Assembly: GCA_024710875.1 (NCBI GenBank)
Contig: JANJTX010000096.1
Coordinates: 1-36,140 of the forward strand
Direction of reading: 5' to 3'
DNA from: Anaerolineales bacterium
GTDB lineage: Bacteria > Chloroflexota > Anaerolineae > Anaerolineales > UBA11579
DNA: 36,140 nucleotides
In this document: piece by piece, positions 7,591 to 14,566 of the stretch
Layout of the letters: every line of letters begins with the position of its first letter
How positions within the stretch are numbered: the first letter of the stretch is position 1
Position numbers and translations under genes: made by a program
The notes under the pieces: generated by a model
Told to the model about the DNA's origin: nothing
Seen by the model: only the letters and a program-made list of their open reading frames with translations
The model's database searches: none

Positions 7591-8439
7591 TTATTCGTAT
7601 TCGTAGAAGCCGCGCCCGGTTTTGCGCCCCAGATACCCCGCATCCACCATCCGCCGCAGCAGCGGGGCCGGGCGGTATTTATCATCCCCCAGGTCGCGTT
7701 GCAGCACTTCCATTACATACAGGATGACATCCAGCCCAATCATATCCGCCAGCCACAGCGGCCCCATTGGGTGGCCCATGCCCAGTTTCATCACCGTATC
7801 AATGTCTTCCTTGCTGGCAATGCCTTCGTCCAGCGCGTAGCAGGCTTCGTTGAGCATCGGGCACAGCAGCCGGTTGGAGATGAAACCCGGCGAATCCTGC
7901 ACCACCACCGGCGTTTTGCCCATCTGCGTGCCCACCGCCAACGCCGCTTGCACCGTGGCATCATCCGTTTGCAGGCCGCGCACGATTTCCAGCAGGCTCA
8001 TTAACGGCACCGGGTTGAAGAAGTGCATCCCGATGACTTTCTCCGGCCGGCTGGTGGCCGCCGCCAGTTTGGTCAGGCTGATGCTGGAGGTGTTTGAAGC
8101 CAGCAGCGCCCCGGGTTTGGCGGCCGCATCCATGTCCTTGAAGATTTTGAACTTCAAGTCCGGGTTTTCGGTGGCGGCCTCGATAATCAGGTCCGCTTCG
8201 CCCATGGTCTTCATATCCGAAACGGCCTTAATCCCCACCGCGGCATCATGCTGTTCTTTGCTAATCTTCTCTTTTTCCAGCAATTTCGCCACCGATTTGG
8301 CAATCGTGGCCTGCGCCTTTTCCAGCGCCGCCGGCATCACGTCCATCATGGTGACGGAGTAGCCGCTGACGGCCGCCGTCTGGGCGATGCCGTTGCCCAT
8401 TGTGCCAGCCCCGACGACAAAAATGTGTTTGATGCTCAT
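7591..8439 (-). CDS. hbd: 3-hydroxybutyryl-CoA (3-hydroxyacyl-CoA) dehydrogenase
   Basis: NAD-dependent oxidation of 3-hydroxyacyl-CoA to 3-ketoacyl-CoA, or the reverse in fermentative butyryl-CoA formation. The 282-aa length is exactly that of stand-alone Hbd proteins. The N-terminal Rossmann domain has GAGTMG (10-15) and Asp33 at the end of strand 2, favouring NAD over NADP. SNTSS (115-119), His139 in MHFFNP, Glu151 and Asn189 match the catalytic set of this family. ATG 8439 has AGGAG seven bases upstream. It is the last gene of a leftward set after a thiolase and a DinB-like gene, so the enzyme pair covers two consecutive steps of short-chain acyl-CoA metabolism. The physiological direction cannot be told. 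Confidence 0.95.
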   Translation of the reverse strand: MSIKHIFVVGAGTMGNGIAQTAAVSGYSVTMMDVMPAALEKAQATIAKSVAKLLEKEKISKEQHDAAVGIKAVSDMKTMGEADLIIEAATENPDLKFKIFKDMDAAAKPGALLASNTSSISLTKLAAATSRPEKVIGMHFFNPVPLMSLLEIVRGLQTDDATVQAALAVGTQMGKTPVVVQDSPGFISNRLLCPMLNEACYALDEGIASKEDIDTVMKLGMGHPMGPLWLADMIGLDVILYVMEVLQRDLGDDKYRPAPLLRRMVDAGYLGRKTGRGFYEYE

Positions 8440-8515
8440 CTCTTTGCTCCTGTGTGGAATGCCAGCCAGTGCTGCGATACACCTGACCGAGTTTCATTTA
8501 TCCCTGTTTACCTGT

Positions 8516-9004
8516 TTACCGATTCTTTTCCTTCCACGCCTGCTCATTGGCGCGGATCTGGTCAATGTGGCCGGGGATGTGCCCGGCGTAAATCTTCAAC
8601 CAGCGTTCAAAGGTGTAGGGCTCGCTGAATTCGGGGTGAGTGGCGGCGTGTGTCCATACCGCGTCCGGTTGCATCTTCAGCAACTCGTAGGTGCTTTTGC
8701 GCACCAGCCGCACCGTTTCCAGGGCATCTTCCCAGTTCTGGGCGTGGTAGTTCAGGCCATCGGCCCAGGCATCCTGGTCATAGGCCATCACGCTCTGGCC
8801 CGGCTCCACAATCAGACGGCGGGCGCGCAAGGCCGAGTTGCTCTCGCTATCCGCCAGATGCACGATGATTTCATGCACGCTCCACTCAGTGGGGGCGGGC
8901 TTGAATTGCCACATTTCGCGCGGCAGCGTATCCAGGCAGGCTTTCAGCTTGCTGTAGCCCGCGCCGTATTCTTCAATCAGGGCATTACGTTCCGGTTTGT
9001 CCAT
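8516..9004 (-). CDS. DinB/YfiT-like four-helix metalloprotein
   Basis: A 162-aa DinB-superfamily protein (four-helix bundle, usually a transition-metal site formed by three histidines). The helix-2 motif EWSVHEIIVHLADSE (40-54) with His49, and the C-terminal YAGHIPGHIDQI (139-150) with His142 and His146, provide the usual triad. Members are thought to be thiol-dependent transferases or hydrolases (bacillithiol/mycothiol S-transferases in some phyla) but most are uncharacterised. GGAG lies six bases before ATG 9004. The gene is inserted between a thiolase (gap 18 bp) and a 3-hydroxyacyl-CoA dehydrogenase (gap 76 bp), so it is co-transcribed with acyl-CoA genes; whether it takes part in that pathway is unknown. 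Confidence 0.85.
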   Translation of the reverse strand: MDKPERNALIEEYGAGYSKLKACLDTLPREMWQFKPAPTEWSVHEIIVHLADSESNSALRARRLIVEPGQSVMAYDQDAWADGLNYHAQNWEDALETVRLVRKSTYELLKMQPDAVWTHAATHPEFSEPYTFERWLKIYAGHIPGHIDQIRANEQAWKEKNR

Positions 9005-9022
9005 CGTTTTCTCCGTAAAAGG

Positions 9023-10225
9023 TCAGTCTTCGATTTCAACCGCCAGCGCCACCGCTTCGCCGCCGCCCAGGCACAGCGAGGCAATCCCGCGCCGCAGCCC
9101 GCGGTCCTTGAGCGCATAAATCAGGGTCGTCAGCACGCGCGCCCCGCTGGCTCCCAGCGGGTGGCCGAGCGCAATCGCCCCCCCGTTCACGTTCACCTTG
9201 TCCCAGTCCCAGCCCTGGTCGGCCAGGGCGTAACCATCTGCCAGCACCTGCGCCGCATAGGCCTCATTGAGTTCAATCAAATCCACCTCGGCCAGCGTCC
9301 AGCCGATTTTCTCCAGCAGTTTGGGGATGGCGCGGGCGGGGGCAATGAAGATGTTCTTGGGCTCTACTGCCGCCTGCGCATAGCCGACAACGCGCGCCAG
9401 CGGTTGCGCCCCCAGCGCCTCGGCCCGCGCCCGGCTGGCGACCACCAGCGCTGCGCCGCCATCGTTCAGGCTGGGGGCATTACCGGCCGTGACTTTTCCA
9501 CCGTCCTTGAACGCCGCCGGCAGTTTCGCCAGCGCTTCCACACTGGTATCCCGCCGCGGGCCTTCGTCGGTGTCCACCACCGTTACGCCTTTGCGTCCTT
9601 TAATTTCGACCGGCACGATTTCGGCCTTGAACTTGCCGCCGTCAATCGCCGCGATGGCTTTCATGTGGCTCTCGTAGGCCCAGTTATCCATCGCTTCACG
9701 CGTGACTTCATACTCTTCGGCGATGTACTCGGCCGCGTCGCCCATAATCCAGTCCTCAAACGGGTCCCACAGCCCATCGTGTTTCAGAGCATCCACCATC
9801 TCCACATTGCCATAGCGCAGTTCGTCATTGCGGCCATGCACCAGGAACGGCGTGCGGCTCAAACTCTCCATGCCGCCCGCCACAAACAGTTCGCCGTCTT
9901 CGGCCTTAATCGCCTGGGCCGAGAGCATCACTGCTTTCAGGCCGGAGCCGCACACTTTGTTGAGGGTGGTAGCGGGTACGCTGCCCGGCAGGCCGCCAAA
10001 AATGCCCGCCTGGCGCGCTGGCGCCTGGCCGAGGCCCGCGCCGACCACATTGCCCATCAGCACTTCGTCAATCGTGGCCGGGTCGGTGATGCCTGCCCGT
10101 TCCACCGCGGCCTTCACCGCGATGGCGCCCAGTTGAGTGGCGGGTACGCTGCCCAGCGCGCCGCGAAATTTGCCAATCGGCGTGCGCACCGCGCTAAGAA
10201 TTACAGGGTCTTGAGGTTTGGTCAT
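9023..10225 (-). CDS. Acetyl-CoA C-acetyltransferase (thiolase)
   Basis: A 400-aa thiolase that condenses two acetyl-CoA to acetoacetyl-CoA or cleaves 3-ketoacyl-CoA. The nucleophile Cys92 lies in [18 protein letters not shown] is at 320-326, the catalytic His355 in [10 protein letters not shown], and the general acid/base Cys385 in CLGGGEA. These are the three signatures of the family, and length is normal. The short-chain biosynthetic type (AtoB/PhaA/ThlA) is likely from the CGSGLKAV context and from the downstream Hbd gene, but chain length preference cannot be fixed. GGAG is 11 bases upstream of ATG 10225, a little long. It is first in the leftward set thiolase-DinB-hbd; a CAGACA-N17-TAAAAT promoter candidate is recorded separately. 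Confidence 0.95.
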   Translation of the reverse strand: MTKPQDPVILSAVRTPIGKFRGALGSVPATQLGAIAVKAAVERAGITDPATIDEVLMGNVVGAGLGQAPARQAGIFGGLPGSVPATTLNKVCGSGLKAVMLSAQAIKAEDGELFVAGGMESLSRTPFLVHGRNDELRYGNVEMVDALKHDGLWDPFEDWIMGDAAEYIAEEYEVTREAMDNWAYESHMKAIAAIDGGKFKAEIVPVEIKGRKGVTVVDTDEGPRRDTSVEALAKLPAAFKDGGKVTAGNAPSLNDGGAALVVASRARAEALGAQPLARVVGYAQAAVEPKNIFIAPARAIPKLLEKIGWTLAEVDLIELNEAYAAQVLADGYALADQGWDWDKVNVNGGAIALGHPLGASGARVLTTLIYALKDRGLRRGIASLCLGGGEAVALAVEIED

Positions 10226-10250
10226 TGGCCGGGGTTCTCCAGAAATCTCT

Positions 10251-10323
10251 ATTCGAATGAGTACTCTACAGCTGGGCAGGGGAGTGCCGCTGTTATTTTA
10301 ACCGATTACATCTGCCGTGTCTG
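10251..10323 (-). promoter_or_regulatory. Candidate promoter and leader of the thiolase operon
   Basis: On the minus strand CAGACA (10323-10318) is followed after 17 bases by TAAAAT (10300-10295), putting transcription start near 10288 and leaving a leader of about 60 bases. Inside that leader two 8-bp palindromes abut each other: GAGTACTC (10259-10266) and ATTCGAAT (10251-10258), a possible operator. The -35 overlaps nothing but lies only a few bases from the divergent xseA promoter. Confidence 0.4.
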
Positions 10324-10325
10324 AA

Positions 10326-10360
10326 TTGACAAGCATCCGGCTCGCGGGTATCCTGACCGC
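10326..10360 (+). promoter_or_regulatory. Sigma70-type promoter of xseA, predicted leaderless
   Basis: TTGACA (10326-10331, perfect consensus) and TATCCT (10349-10354) are separated by exactly 17 bases. The usual +1, seven bases past the -10, falls on the A of the xseA start codon at 10361. No ribosome-binding site is visible in the six bases before the ATG. Confidence 0.75.
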
Positions 10361-11581
10361 ATGGCCCAGATGTCGCTTTTCAGCTCGCCGCCCGCCGGCC
10401 CGCAGACCGTTTCCGAACTCACCGCCCACATTAAAGAGGTGCTGGAGAGCGAAAACGCGTTGCAGGATGTCTGGGTGCGCGGCGAGGTCAGCAACTTCTC
10501 CAAACCCGCCTCCGGCCACATCTATTTCACCCTCAAAGATGCTAGCGCGGCCCTCTCCTGTGTGATGTGGCGCGGCCAGGCCAGCCGCCTGGCCTACCTG
10601 CCGCGTGAGGGCGATGCCGTCGAAGTGCATGGCGGCATCAGCGTGTACGAAGCGCGCGGCAACTACCAGCTCTATGCCGATGATATCCGCCCCGCTGGCG
10701 AAGGCGCCCTCTTTCAGGAATTCCTGCGCCTCAAAGCCAAACTGGAAGCCGAAGGCCTCTTCGACCCGGTTCGCAAACGCCCTCTGCCGCTCTACCCGCG
10801 CACCATCGGCATCGTGACCTCACCCAGCGGAGCGGCCCTGCGCGATATGCTGAATGTCCTCGCCCGCCGCTACCCGCTGGCGCGGGCGGTGCTCGCTCCG
10901 GCCGCCGTGCAGGGTGAAGCCGCCCCACGCGAAATCATCGCCGCCCTGAAAAGCCTGAATGAGCACGTCCAGCCGGATGTGATCATCGCCGGGCGCGGCG
11001 GCGGCAGCATTGAAGACCTGTGGGCCTTCAACGACGAAAACGTGGCGCGGGCCATCGCCGCCTCGGCCGCCCCGGTCATCAGCGCCGTTGGCCATGAAAC
11101 CGACTTCACCATCGCCGACTTTGTCGCTGACCTGCGCGCCCCCACCCCCACTGCCGCCGCCGAACTCGCCACGCCTGACCGGGCGGATTTACAGGCTTGC
11201 CTGCTGGCCCTCGCCACCGACCTCGCCGAACAGACCCGTCAGGTCATTCGCGAACAGCGCTACAGCCTGCGCGAAGCCCTCAACCGCCTCAACCGCCGCT
11301 CGCCGGAAGCCCGTCTGGCCCAGGCCCGCCAGCGGGTGGATGAACTGGCCCTGCTGGTCGGCCTGCACCTGCGAACCCGCAACCGCCTCCAGTTGGCGCG
11401 GCTGGCTGGCCTCGCTGCCAGCCTGCAAGCCCTCAACCCGCAGGCCATTCTGGGGCGCGGTTACGCCGTGGTTACCGGGCCAGACGGCCAGACCATCCGC
11501 CGCGCCGGGCAGGTCGCCGCCGGAGACCCTCTGCGCATCCGCGTTTCCGATGGCGAATTCAACGCCGAAGTGAAAAAATAA
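10361..11581 (+). CDS. xseA: Exodeoxyribonuclease VII large subunit
   Basis: Large, catalytic subunit of exonuclease VII, which degrades single-stranded DNA from both ends with XseB as partner. The 406-aa protein has the N-terminal OB fold (about 15-110; VWVRGEVSNFSKPASGHIYFTLKD is the typical start), then the catalytic domain with GIVTSPSGAALRD, GRGGGSIEDLWAFNDE and SAVGHETDFTIADFVADLRAPTPTAAAE, all conserved family blocks, then a long coiled-coil region (about 265-350) and the C-terminal GRGYAVV...G segment. The first ATG (10361) coincides with the predicted transcription start; a second in-frame ATG at 10370 is possible. The xseB gene follows 43 bp downstream. Confidence 0.96.
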   Translation: MAQMSLFSSPPAGPQTVSELTAHIKEVLESENALQDVWVRGEVSNFSKPASGHIYFTLKDASAALSCVMWRGQASRLAYLPREGDAVEVHGGISVYEARGNYQLYADDIRPAGEGALFQEFLRLKAKLEAEGLFDPVRKRPLPLYPRTIGIVTSPSGAALRDMLNVLARRYPLARAVLAPAAVQGEAAPREIIAALKSLNEHVQPDVIIAGRGGGSIEDLWAFNDENVARAIAASAAPVISAVGHETDFTIADFVADLRAPTPTAAAELATPDRADLQACLLALATDLAEQTRQVIREQRYSLREALNRLNRRSPEARLAQARQRVDELALLVGLHLRTRNRLQLARLAGLAASLQALNPQAILGRGYAVVTGPDGQTIRRAGQVAAGDPLRIRVSDGEFNAEVKK

Positions 11582-11609
11582 ACCCGTAGACTGGCCCCTC
11601 GTGGGCGCA
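11582..11609 (+). repeat. Degenerate third copy of the repeat found after pfkA
   Basis: The xseA-xseB spacer contains CCCGTAGACTGGCCCCTCG followed by TGGGCG, closely matching the CCCGTAGCC...CCCCTTGTGGGCG module at 1281-1304 and 1427-1446. It ends just before the xseB ribosome site. The match is imperfect but too long to be casual. Confidence 0.5.
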
Positions 11610-11624
11610 AAAAAGGAACCCCCA

Positions 11625-11852
11625 ATGGCCAAAGAAAAACCTGCCGAAGAACTGACCTACGAAGAAGCCTTTGCCGATTTAGAAGCCGTGGTCGCCGCGC
11701 TGGAAGCTGCCGAGCATCCGCTGGAAGAGTCGCTGGCGTTGTTTGAACGCGGTCAGGCTCTGGCCCGCCGCTGCGCCGAACTGCTCGAAAAGGCCGAACT
11801 CAAAGTCCAGCAGTTAAGCGCGGATGGTGAGTTGAGCGATTTCGAGGAATAG
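11625..11852 (+). CDS. xseB: Exodeoxyribonuclease VII small subunit
   Basis: A 75-aa helical protein that assembles in several copies on XseA to form exonuclease VII. The family pattern is clear: LTYEEAFADLEAVVAALEAAEHPLEESLALFERGQALARRCAELLEKAELKVQ, i.e. two helices joined by the conserved hinge with LEESL. ATG 11625 is chosen because an AAAAAGGAA purine stretch lies just upstream and the family starts with such a short charged lead; an in-frame GTG at 11601 would add eight residues and begin inside a repeat. It directly follows xseA, the standard arrangement. Confidence 0.94.
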   Translation: MAKEKPAEELTYEEAFADLEAVVAALEAAEHPLEESLALFERGQALARRCAELLEKAELKVQQLSADGELSDFEE

Positions 11853-11968
11853 CCTCCTACACTCCTCCTATATTCCGCTATCTTTCTTCTAACAATCCCG
11901 CAGTACATTAAAAGCGTTCCGGTTGACCCGGAGACGAATCCCAAATCACTCTTGTTTGGAGGTGCATG

Positions 11969-12409
11969 ATGACCAACCTGACTCGCTGGGAACCCTTCTC
12001 CGACCTGCTCACAGTCCGCAAGCAGATGGACGACATCTTTGATGCGTTCTTCACGCGGCCCATCACCAATGGCGATGGCTGGAGCATGCCCCTGGTAGAC
12101 CTCTACCAGACCGATGACGATGTCATCGTCAAGGCCACTCTGCCGGGCGTGGATGCCAAAGACCTGGATATTCAGGTCACTGGCGAGGCCCTCACCCTGC
12201 GGGCCGAAGTACGCCACGAAGAGGAAAAGAAGGACAAGCGCTACCACCTGCGTGAACAGCGTTACTCTGCCTTCTCCCGCACCCTGGCCCTGCCCGTGCC
12301 GGTGGTGGCTGACAAAGCCGAAGCCGAGATGAAGAACGGCGTGCTCACCCTGCGCCTGCCCAAGGCCGAAGAAGTCAAACCCAAGAGTATCGCCGTCAAG
12401 GCCAAATAA
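11969..12409 (+). CDS. Small heat-shock protein, Hsp20/alpha-crystallin family
   Basis: A 146-aa ATP-independent holdase chaperone. After a short N-terminal arm with an amphipathic helix (10-30), the alpha-crystallin domain runs from about VDLYQTDDDVIVKATLPGV (43-61) to LTLRLPK (126-132). The hallmark NGVL (123-126) and the C-terminal tail KPKSIAVK, which supplies a variant of the I-x-I anchor, are present. Two adjacent ATGs exist (11966 and 11969); the second is preferred because GGAGG (11958-11962) is then six bases away. No CIRCE or HAIR heat-shock operator was recognised upstream. It is followed after three bases by an FmdB-type zinc ribbon gene. Confidence 0.93.
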   Translation: MTNLTRWEPFSDLLTVRKQMDDIFDAFFTRPITNGDGWSMPLVDLYQTDDDVIVKATLPGVDAKDLDIQVTGEALTLRAEVRHEEEKKDKRYHLREQRYSAFSRTLALPVPVVADKAEAEMKNGVLTLRLPKAEEVKPKSIAVKAK

Positions 12410-12412
12410 CCC

Positions 12413-12616
12413 ATGCCGAATTACACCTACGAATGCCCCCAATGCGGCGCGGCGTTTCAGCAAAACCGCCGCTTCAGCGAAGACCCCGCCCGGGTCCGTT
12501 GCCCCAATGGGCACAGTGATGTCAAGCGCATCTACGCCGCGCCGCCGGTGGTGTTCAAAGGCTCCGGCTACTATGTCACTGATAGCCGCCCGGCCGAAAG
12601 CAAGGCCAGCGGCTGA
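12413..12616 (+). CDS. FmdB family putative zinc-ribbon protein
   Basis: A 67-aa protein with the family start MPNYTYECPQCG, in which Cys8 and Cys11 form the first knuckle, and a second knuckle CPNGH (30-34). There the usual second CxxC is replaced by Cys30 and His34, so a C3H-type site is possible. FKGSGYYVTDSR (48-59) is the conserved C-terminal family block. Members were linked to formamidase/amidase regulation in one species, but their general role is unknown. It starts three bases after hsp20, almost certainly on the same transcript, with no separate ribosome site, and is followed by a strong terminator. Confidence 0.88.
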   Translation: MPNYTYECPQCGAAFQQNRRFSEDPARVRCPNGHSDVKRIYAAPPVVFKGSGYYVTDSRPAESKASG

Positions 12617-12621
12617 ATCAA

Positions 12622-12648
12622 AAACGCCCGCCAATCTGGCGGGCGTTT
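12622..12648. terminator. Bidirectional intrinsic terminator (fmdB / DUF971 gene)
   Basis: A 12-bp stem AAACGCCCGCCA / TGGCGGGCGTTT (12622-12633 and 12637-12648) with a three-base loop, flanked by A and T residues on the two sides. It lies between convergent genes and can serve both. Confidence 0.9.
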
Positions 12649-12651
12649 GCT

Positions 12652-12999
12652 TTATTTGCCCAGTTCGCGCCGGGCTTTCTGCCCCAGCACATACAGATAG
12701 TGCCAGTTGAAAATCCCGTGCGAGTGGCCGTCGCCCCAGATGATGCTGATGGCATAATTGCCAATCGCCTTGATGTCCTGCAACTGGGTGATGCGCGCAT
12801 CCAGCAGCGGGATGCTGAAGACATCATCGTCCGGCTCGGGTTTCATGTTCTCGTGCCCGCCGCGGCACTGGGCGCACGGGCAGGCGTTGCGCAACAGGGC
12901 AAATGGGTACTCAAAAGTCTGCCCGTCTGAAAATGAAATCGTTACCTGACCCTTGCTGCGGTCAGCCGAGATGCCGGTGGGGGTGGGGGCGTTGGTCAT
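12652..12999 (-). CDS. DUF971 domain protein
   Basis: A 115-aa protein of the DUF971 (GBBH-like N-terminal) family. It shows the characteristic strand-rich first half (VTISFSDGQTFEYPFALLRNAC), the cysteine cluster CPCAQC (40-45) and the C-terminal IWGDGHSHGIFNWHYLYVL. The same fold occurs at the N-terminus of gamma-butyrobetaine hydroxylase and in stand-alone proteins sometimes encoded near iron-sulfur assembly genes; metal binding by the cysteines is possible. ATG 12999 is chosen because GAGGA lies five bases upstream; ATG 13011 is an alternative that would itself cover that ribosome site. It follows an SH3b membrane protein by 15 bp or less and is last in the leftward group. Confidence 0.85.
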   Translation of the reverse strand: MTNAPTPTGISADRSKGQVTISFSDGQTFEYPFALLRNACPCAQCRGGHENMKPEPDDDVFSIPLLDARITQLQDIKAIGNYAISIIWGDGHSHGIFNWHYLYVLGQKARRELGK

Positions 13000-13014
13000 T
13001 TCGTTCCTCATGAT

Positions 13015-13518
13015 TTATGGCTTGGGTACAACCGAAAGATAATTGGCGGCGGCCCAGCCCGCCCGGCTGCTATCCACCGGCGTAACGATGTACCACCAGG
13101 TCAGGCCGTCGCGTTCCTGTGGGCCATCTTCCACTACAAACACTTCTTCATCATACCCCAGGAACTGCACCGCCGAGTTCAGCCCCGGCTGCTGGCGGAT
13201 GTTCAACCCGCCGCCCTGGGTGCCGTAAATCTGCACATAGGCGCCCACCGCCAGCACCCCCGGCAGTGGCGTGGGCCGCTCCAGCGGCGGGGTCGCACTG
13301 GGGATGATCGTCGGTGTCGGCAGGTAGGGTGTGGCCGTCGGGCCGGGGATGACCGTCAGCGCCGCGCCGGGCGTCATGGGCGGCGGCCCGGCCGGCCGGG
13401 TGAGCAGCAGGCCGACAACCAGCCCTACCAGCGTCAGCGCCGCCAAGCCCAACCCGGCCAGAACTACCGGCAGGGTGTACAGGGGGCGTAATCTTGCTAC
13501 CCATTCAAGCAACATCAT
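13015..13518 (-). CDS. Membrane-anchored bacterial SH3-domain protein
   Basis: A 167-aa protein with a short cytoplasmic N-terminus, one hydrophobic segment (about 15-40), a proline/threonine-rich linker (41-85) and a C-terminal bacterial SH3 domain (about 88-165) recognisable from YVQIYGTQGGGLNIRQQPG, VFVVEDGP and GWAAANYLSVV. By analogy the domain faces outside and may bind cell-envelope polymers or proteins; no catalytic residues are seen. The ATG (13518-13516) overlaps the TGA of the upstream kinase-like gene by one base (TGATGATG), and GGAG is eight bases before it, so the two are translationally coupled. Confidence 0.85.
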   Translation of the reverse strand: MMLLEWVARLRPLYTLPVVLAGLGLAALTLVGLVVGLLLTRPAGPPPMTPGAALTVIPGPTATPYLPTPTIIPSATPPLERPTPLPGVLAVGAYVQIYGTQGGGLNIRQQPGLNSAVQFLGYDEEVFVVEDGPQERDGLTWWYIVTPVDSSRAGWAAANYLSVVPKP

Positions 13519-14477
13519 CAGAGTTTCTCCGGTGGCTGACTGAACAGGCCCGGCGGCGTGTGCTCCGGTACCAGCACCCGCAGCCCGCGTCCGCGTACTT
13601 CAATCTCCAGCCGTTTGCGCACTCGGCGCGGGTCGCCATCCATTTGCAGGTTAATCCGCCCGGCCGTCGTAACCGACATGCGTTCAAACTGGTGCTGGCT
13701 CACCGCCGGGTCACCCTGATGCTTGTTCGAGAGCAGCTCCACCACATACCGAAAACTATCCATCGAATTCTCGCCCTGAAACAACCACAGGTCCATGCGG
13801 CCATCATCCACGCAGGCGTGTTCGGCCAGAGTAGTAAACCCGCCGTTGTACAGCCGGATGTTACTCACCAGCGCCAGAATGTAATTTGCATCCAGCATCT
13901 CGCCGTCCACCGTCAGGCCCAGCCGCAGGCCGCGCCAGATCATAATTTTGCGCAGGATGTGCCAGGCATAGCGTACATACGGAAAGGTCCGCCGCCCGGC
14001 TCGCCCGCCTTCCATCTGGCGCACCACTTCGCCATCCAGCCCCAGCCCGGTCCACAGCAGAAAGGGGCGGTCATTGCACAGGCCGATGTCCATCCATTGC
14101 GTCCAGCCGGCCGCCTGCGCTCTTGCCGCTTCGGCCAGGGCGTTGGGCGTCTGCTGGGTCAGGGTCGCATACCCCAGTTCCTGCGCCCACACATTGGCCG
14201 TGCCGCTGGGCAGCACGCCCAGCGCCGTCTGGCTGCCCAGCAGGCCGCGGGTGGCCTCGCCCAGCGTGCCATCGCCGCCCGCCACAAAAACCGCATCCCT
14301 CCCGGCCGCGGCCGCGGCCCGCGCCAGTTGAGCGGTGTGACGGCCGGTTCGTGTGCGCTCCAGGTTCACCTGCCAACCGGCCGCCGTCAGTTCGGCGGCG
14401 GCCTTGTTCAGGGCCGCTTCGGGGGCGACTCGTCCGGCAATCGGGTTGTAGAGGATGTCGGCAGTGGGCATGGGCAT
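13518..14477 (-). CDS. Diacylglycerol/sphingosine kinase-like lipid kinase (DAGK_cat family)
   Basis: A 319-aa soluble protein of the YegS/DgkB family, which transfers phosphate from ATP to a lipid hydroxyl. Diagnostic features are ILYNPIAGR near the N-terminus (8-16), GGDGT (67-71) and LPSGTANVWAQELG (89-102). The C-terminal beta-rich domain carries TGLGLDGEVVRQ and ends with a strand-rich region including the DGRMDLWLF and INLQMDGDP blocks. The exact lipid is not predictable; recycling of diacylglycerol or phosphatidylglycerol synthesis is plausible. The start is uncertain: ATG 14477 or 14471 are both possible, and a TTG at 14483 is less likely. It diverges from the Ser/Thr kinase gene, sharing a 90-bp promoter region. 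Confidence 0.88.
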   Translation of the reverse strand: MPMPTADILYNPIAGRVAPEAALNKAAAELTAAGWQVNLERTRTGRHTAQLARAAAAAGRDAVFVAGGDGTLGEATRGLLGSQTALGVLPSGTANVWAQELGYATLTQQTPNALAEAARAQAAGWTQWMDIGLCNDRPFLLWTGLGLDGEVVRQMEGGRAGRRTFPYVRYAWHILRKIMIWRGLRLGLTVDGEMLDANYILALVSNIRLYNGGFTTLAEHACVDDGRMDLWLFQGENSMDSFRYVVELLSNKHQGDPAVSQHQFERMSVTTAGRINLQMDGDPRRVRKRLEIEVRGRGLRVLVPEHTPPGLFSQPPEKL

Positions 14478-14517
14478 TTCCAACCGTCAATTTTACTCGA
14501 TGGGTGTGCCGCAGCAT

Positions 14518-14560
14518 TAGACAGCCCTCCGGCTTTCCATTACAATTCAGACCGAAGGAA
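14518..14560 (+). promoter_or_regulatory. Sigma70-type promoter of the Ser/Thr kinase-rpe operon
   Basis: TAGACA (14518-14523) and TACAAT (14541-14546) are 17 bases apart and match consensus at five of six positions each. Start would be near 14553, immediately before the AAGGAA ribosome site (14555-14560) of the kinase gene, giving a leader of about 14 bases. Confidence 0.65.
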
Positions 14561-14566
14561 TTTTCA

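Noticed and set aside
8387-10324. Long rightward open frame of 645 codons opposite the thiolase, DinB-like and hbd genes
   Set aside because: It is antisense to three well-supported enzymes, its translation is low-complexity (Arg/His/Gln/Ala-rich) with no family motif, and it arises from GC-rich codon structure.
11853-11968. Heat-shock operator (CIRCE or HAIR) before hsp20
   Set aside because: Neither inverted repeat is present in the 116-bp gap; control of hsp20 cannot be read from the sequence.
14123-14566. Upstream extension of the kinase frame by 148 codons
   Set aside because: It overlaps the divergent lipid-kinase-like gene and passes through the promoter; ATG 14567 has the ribosome site.
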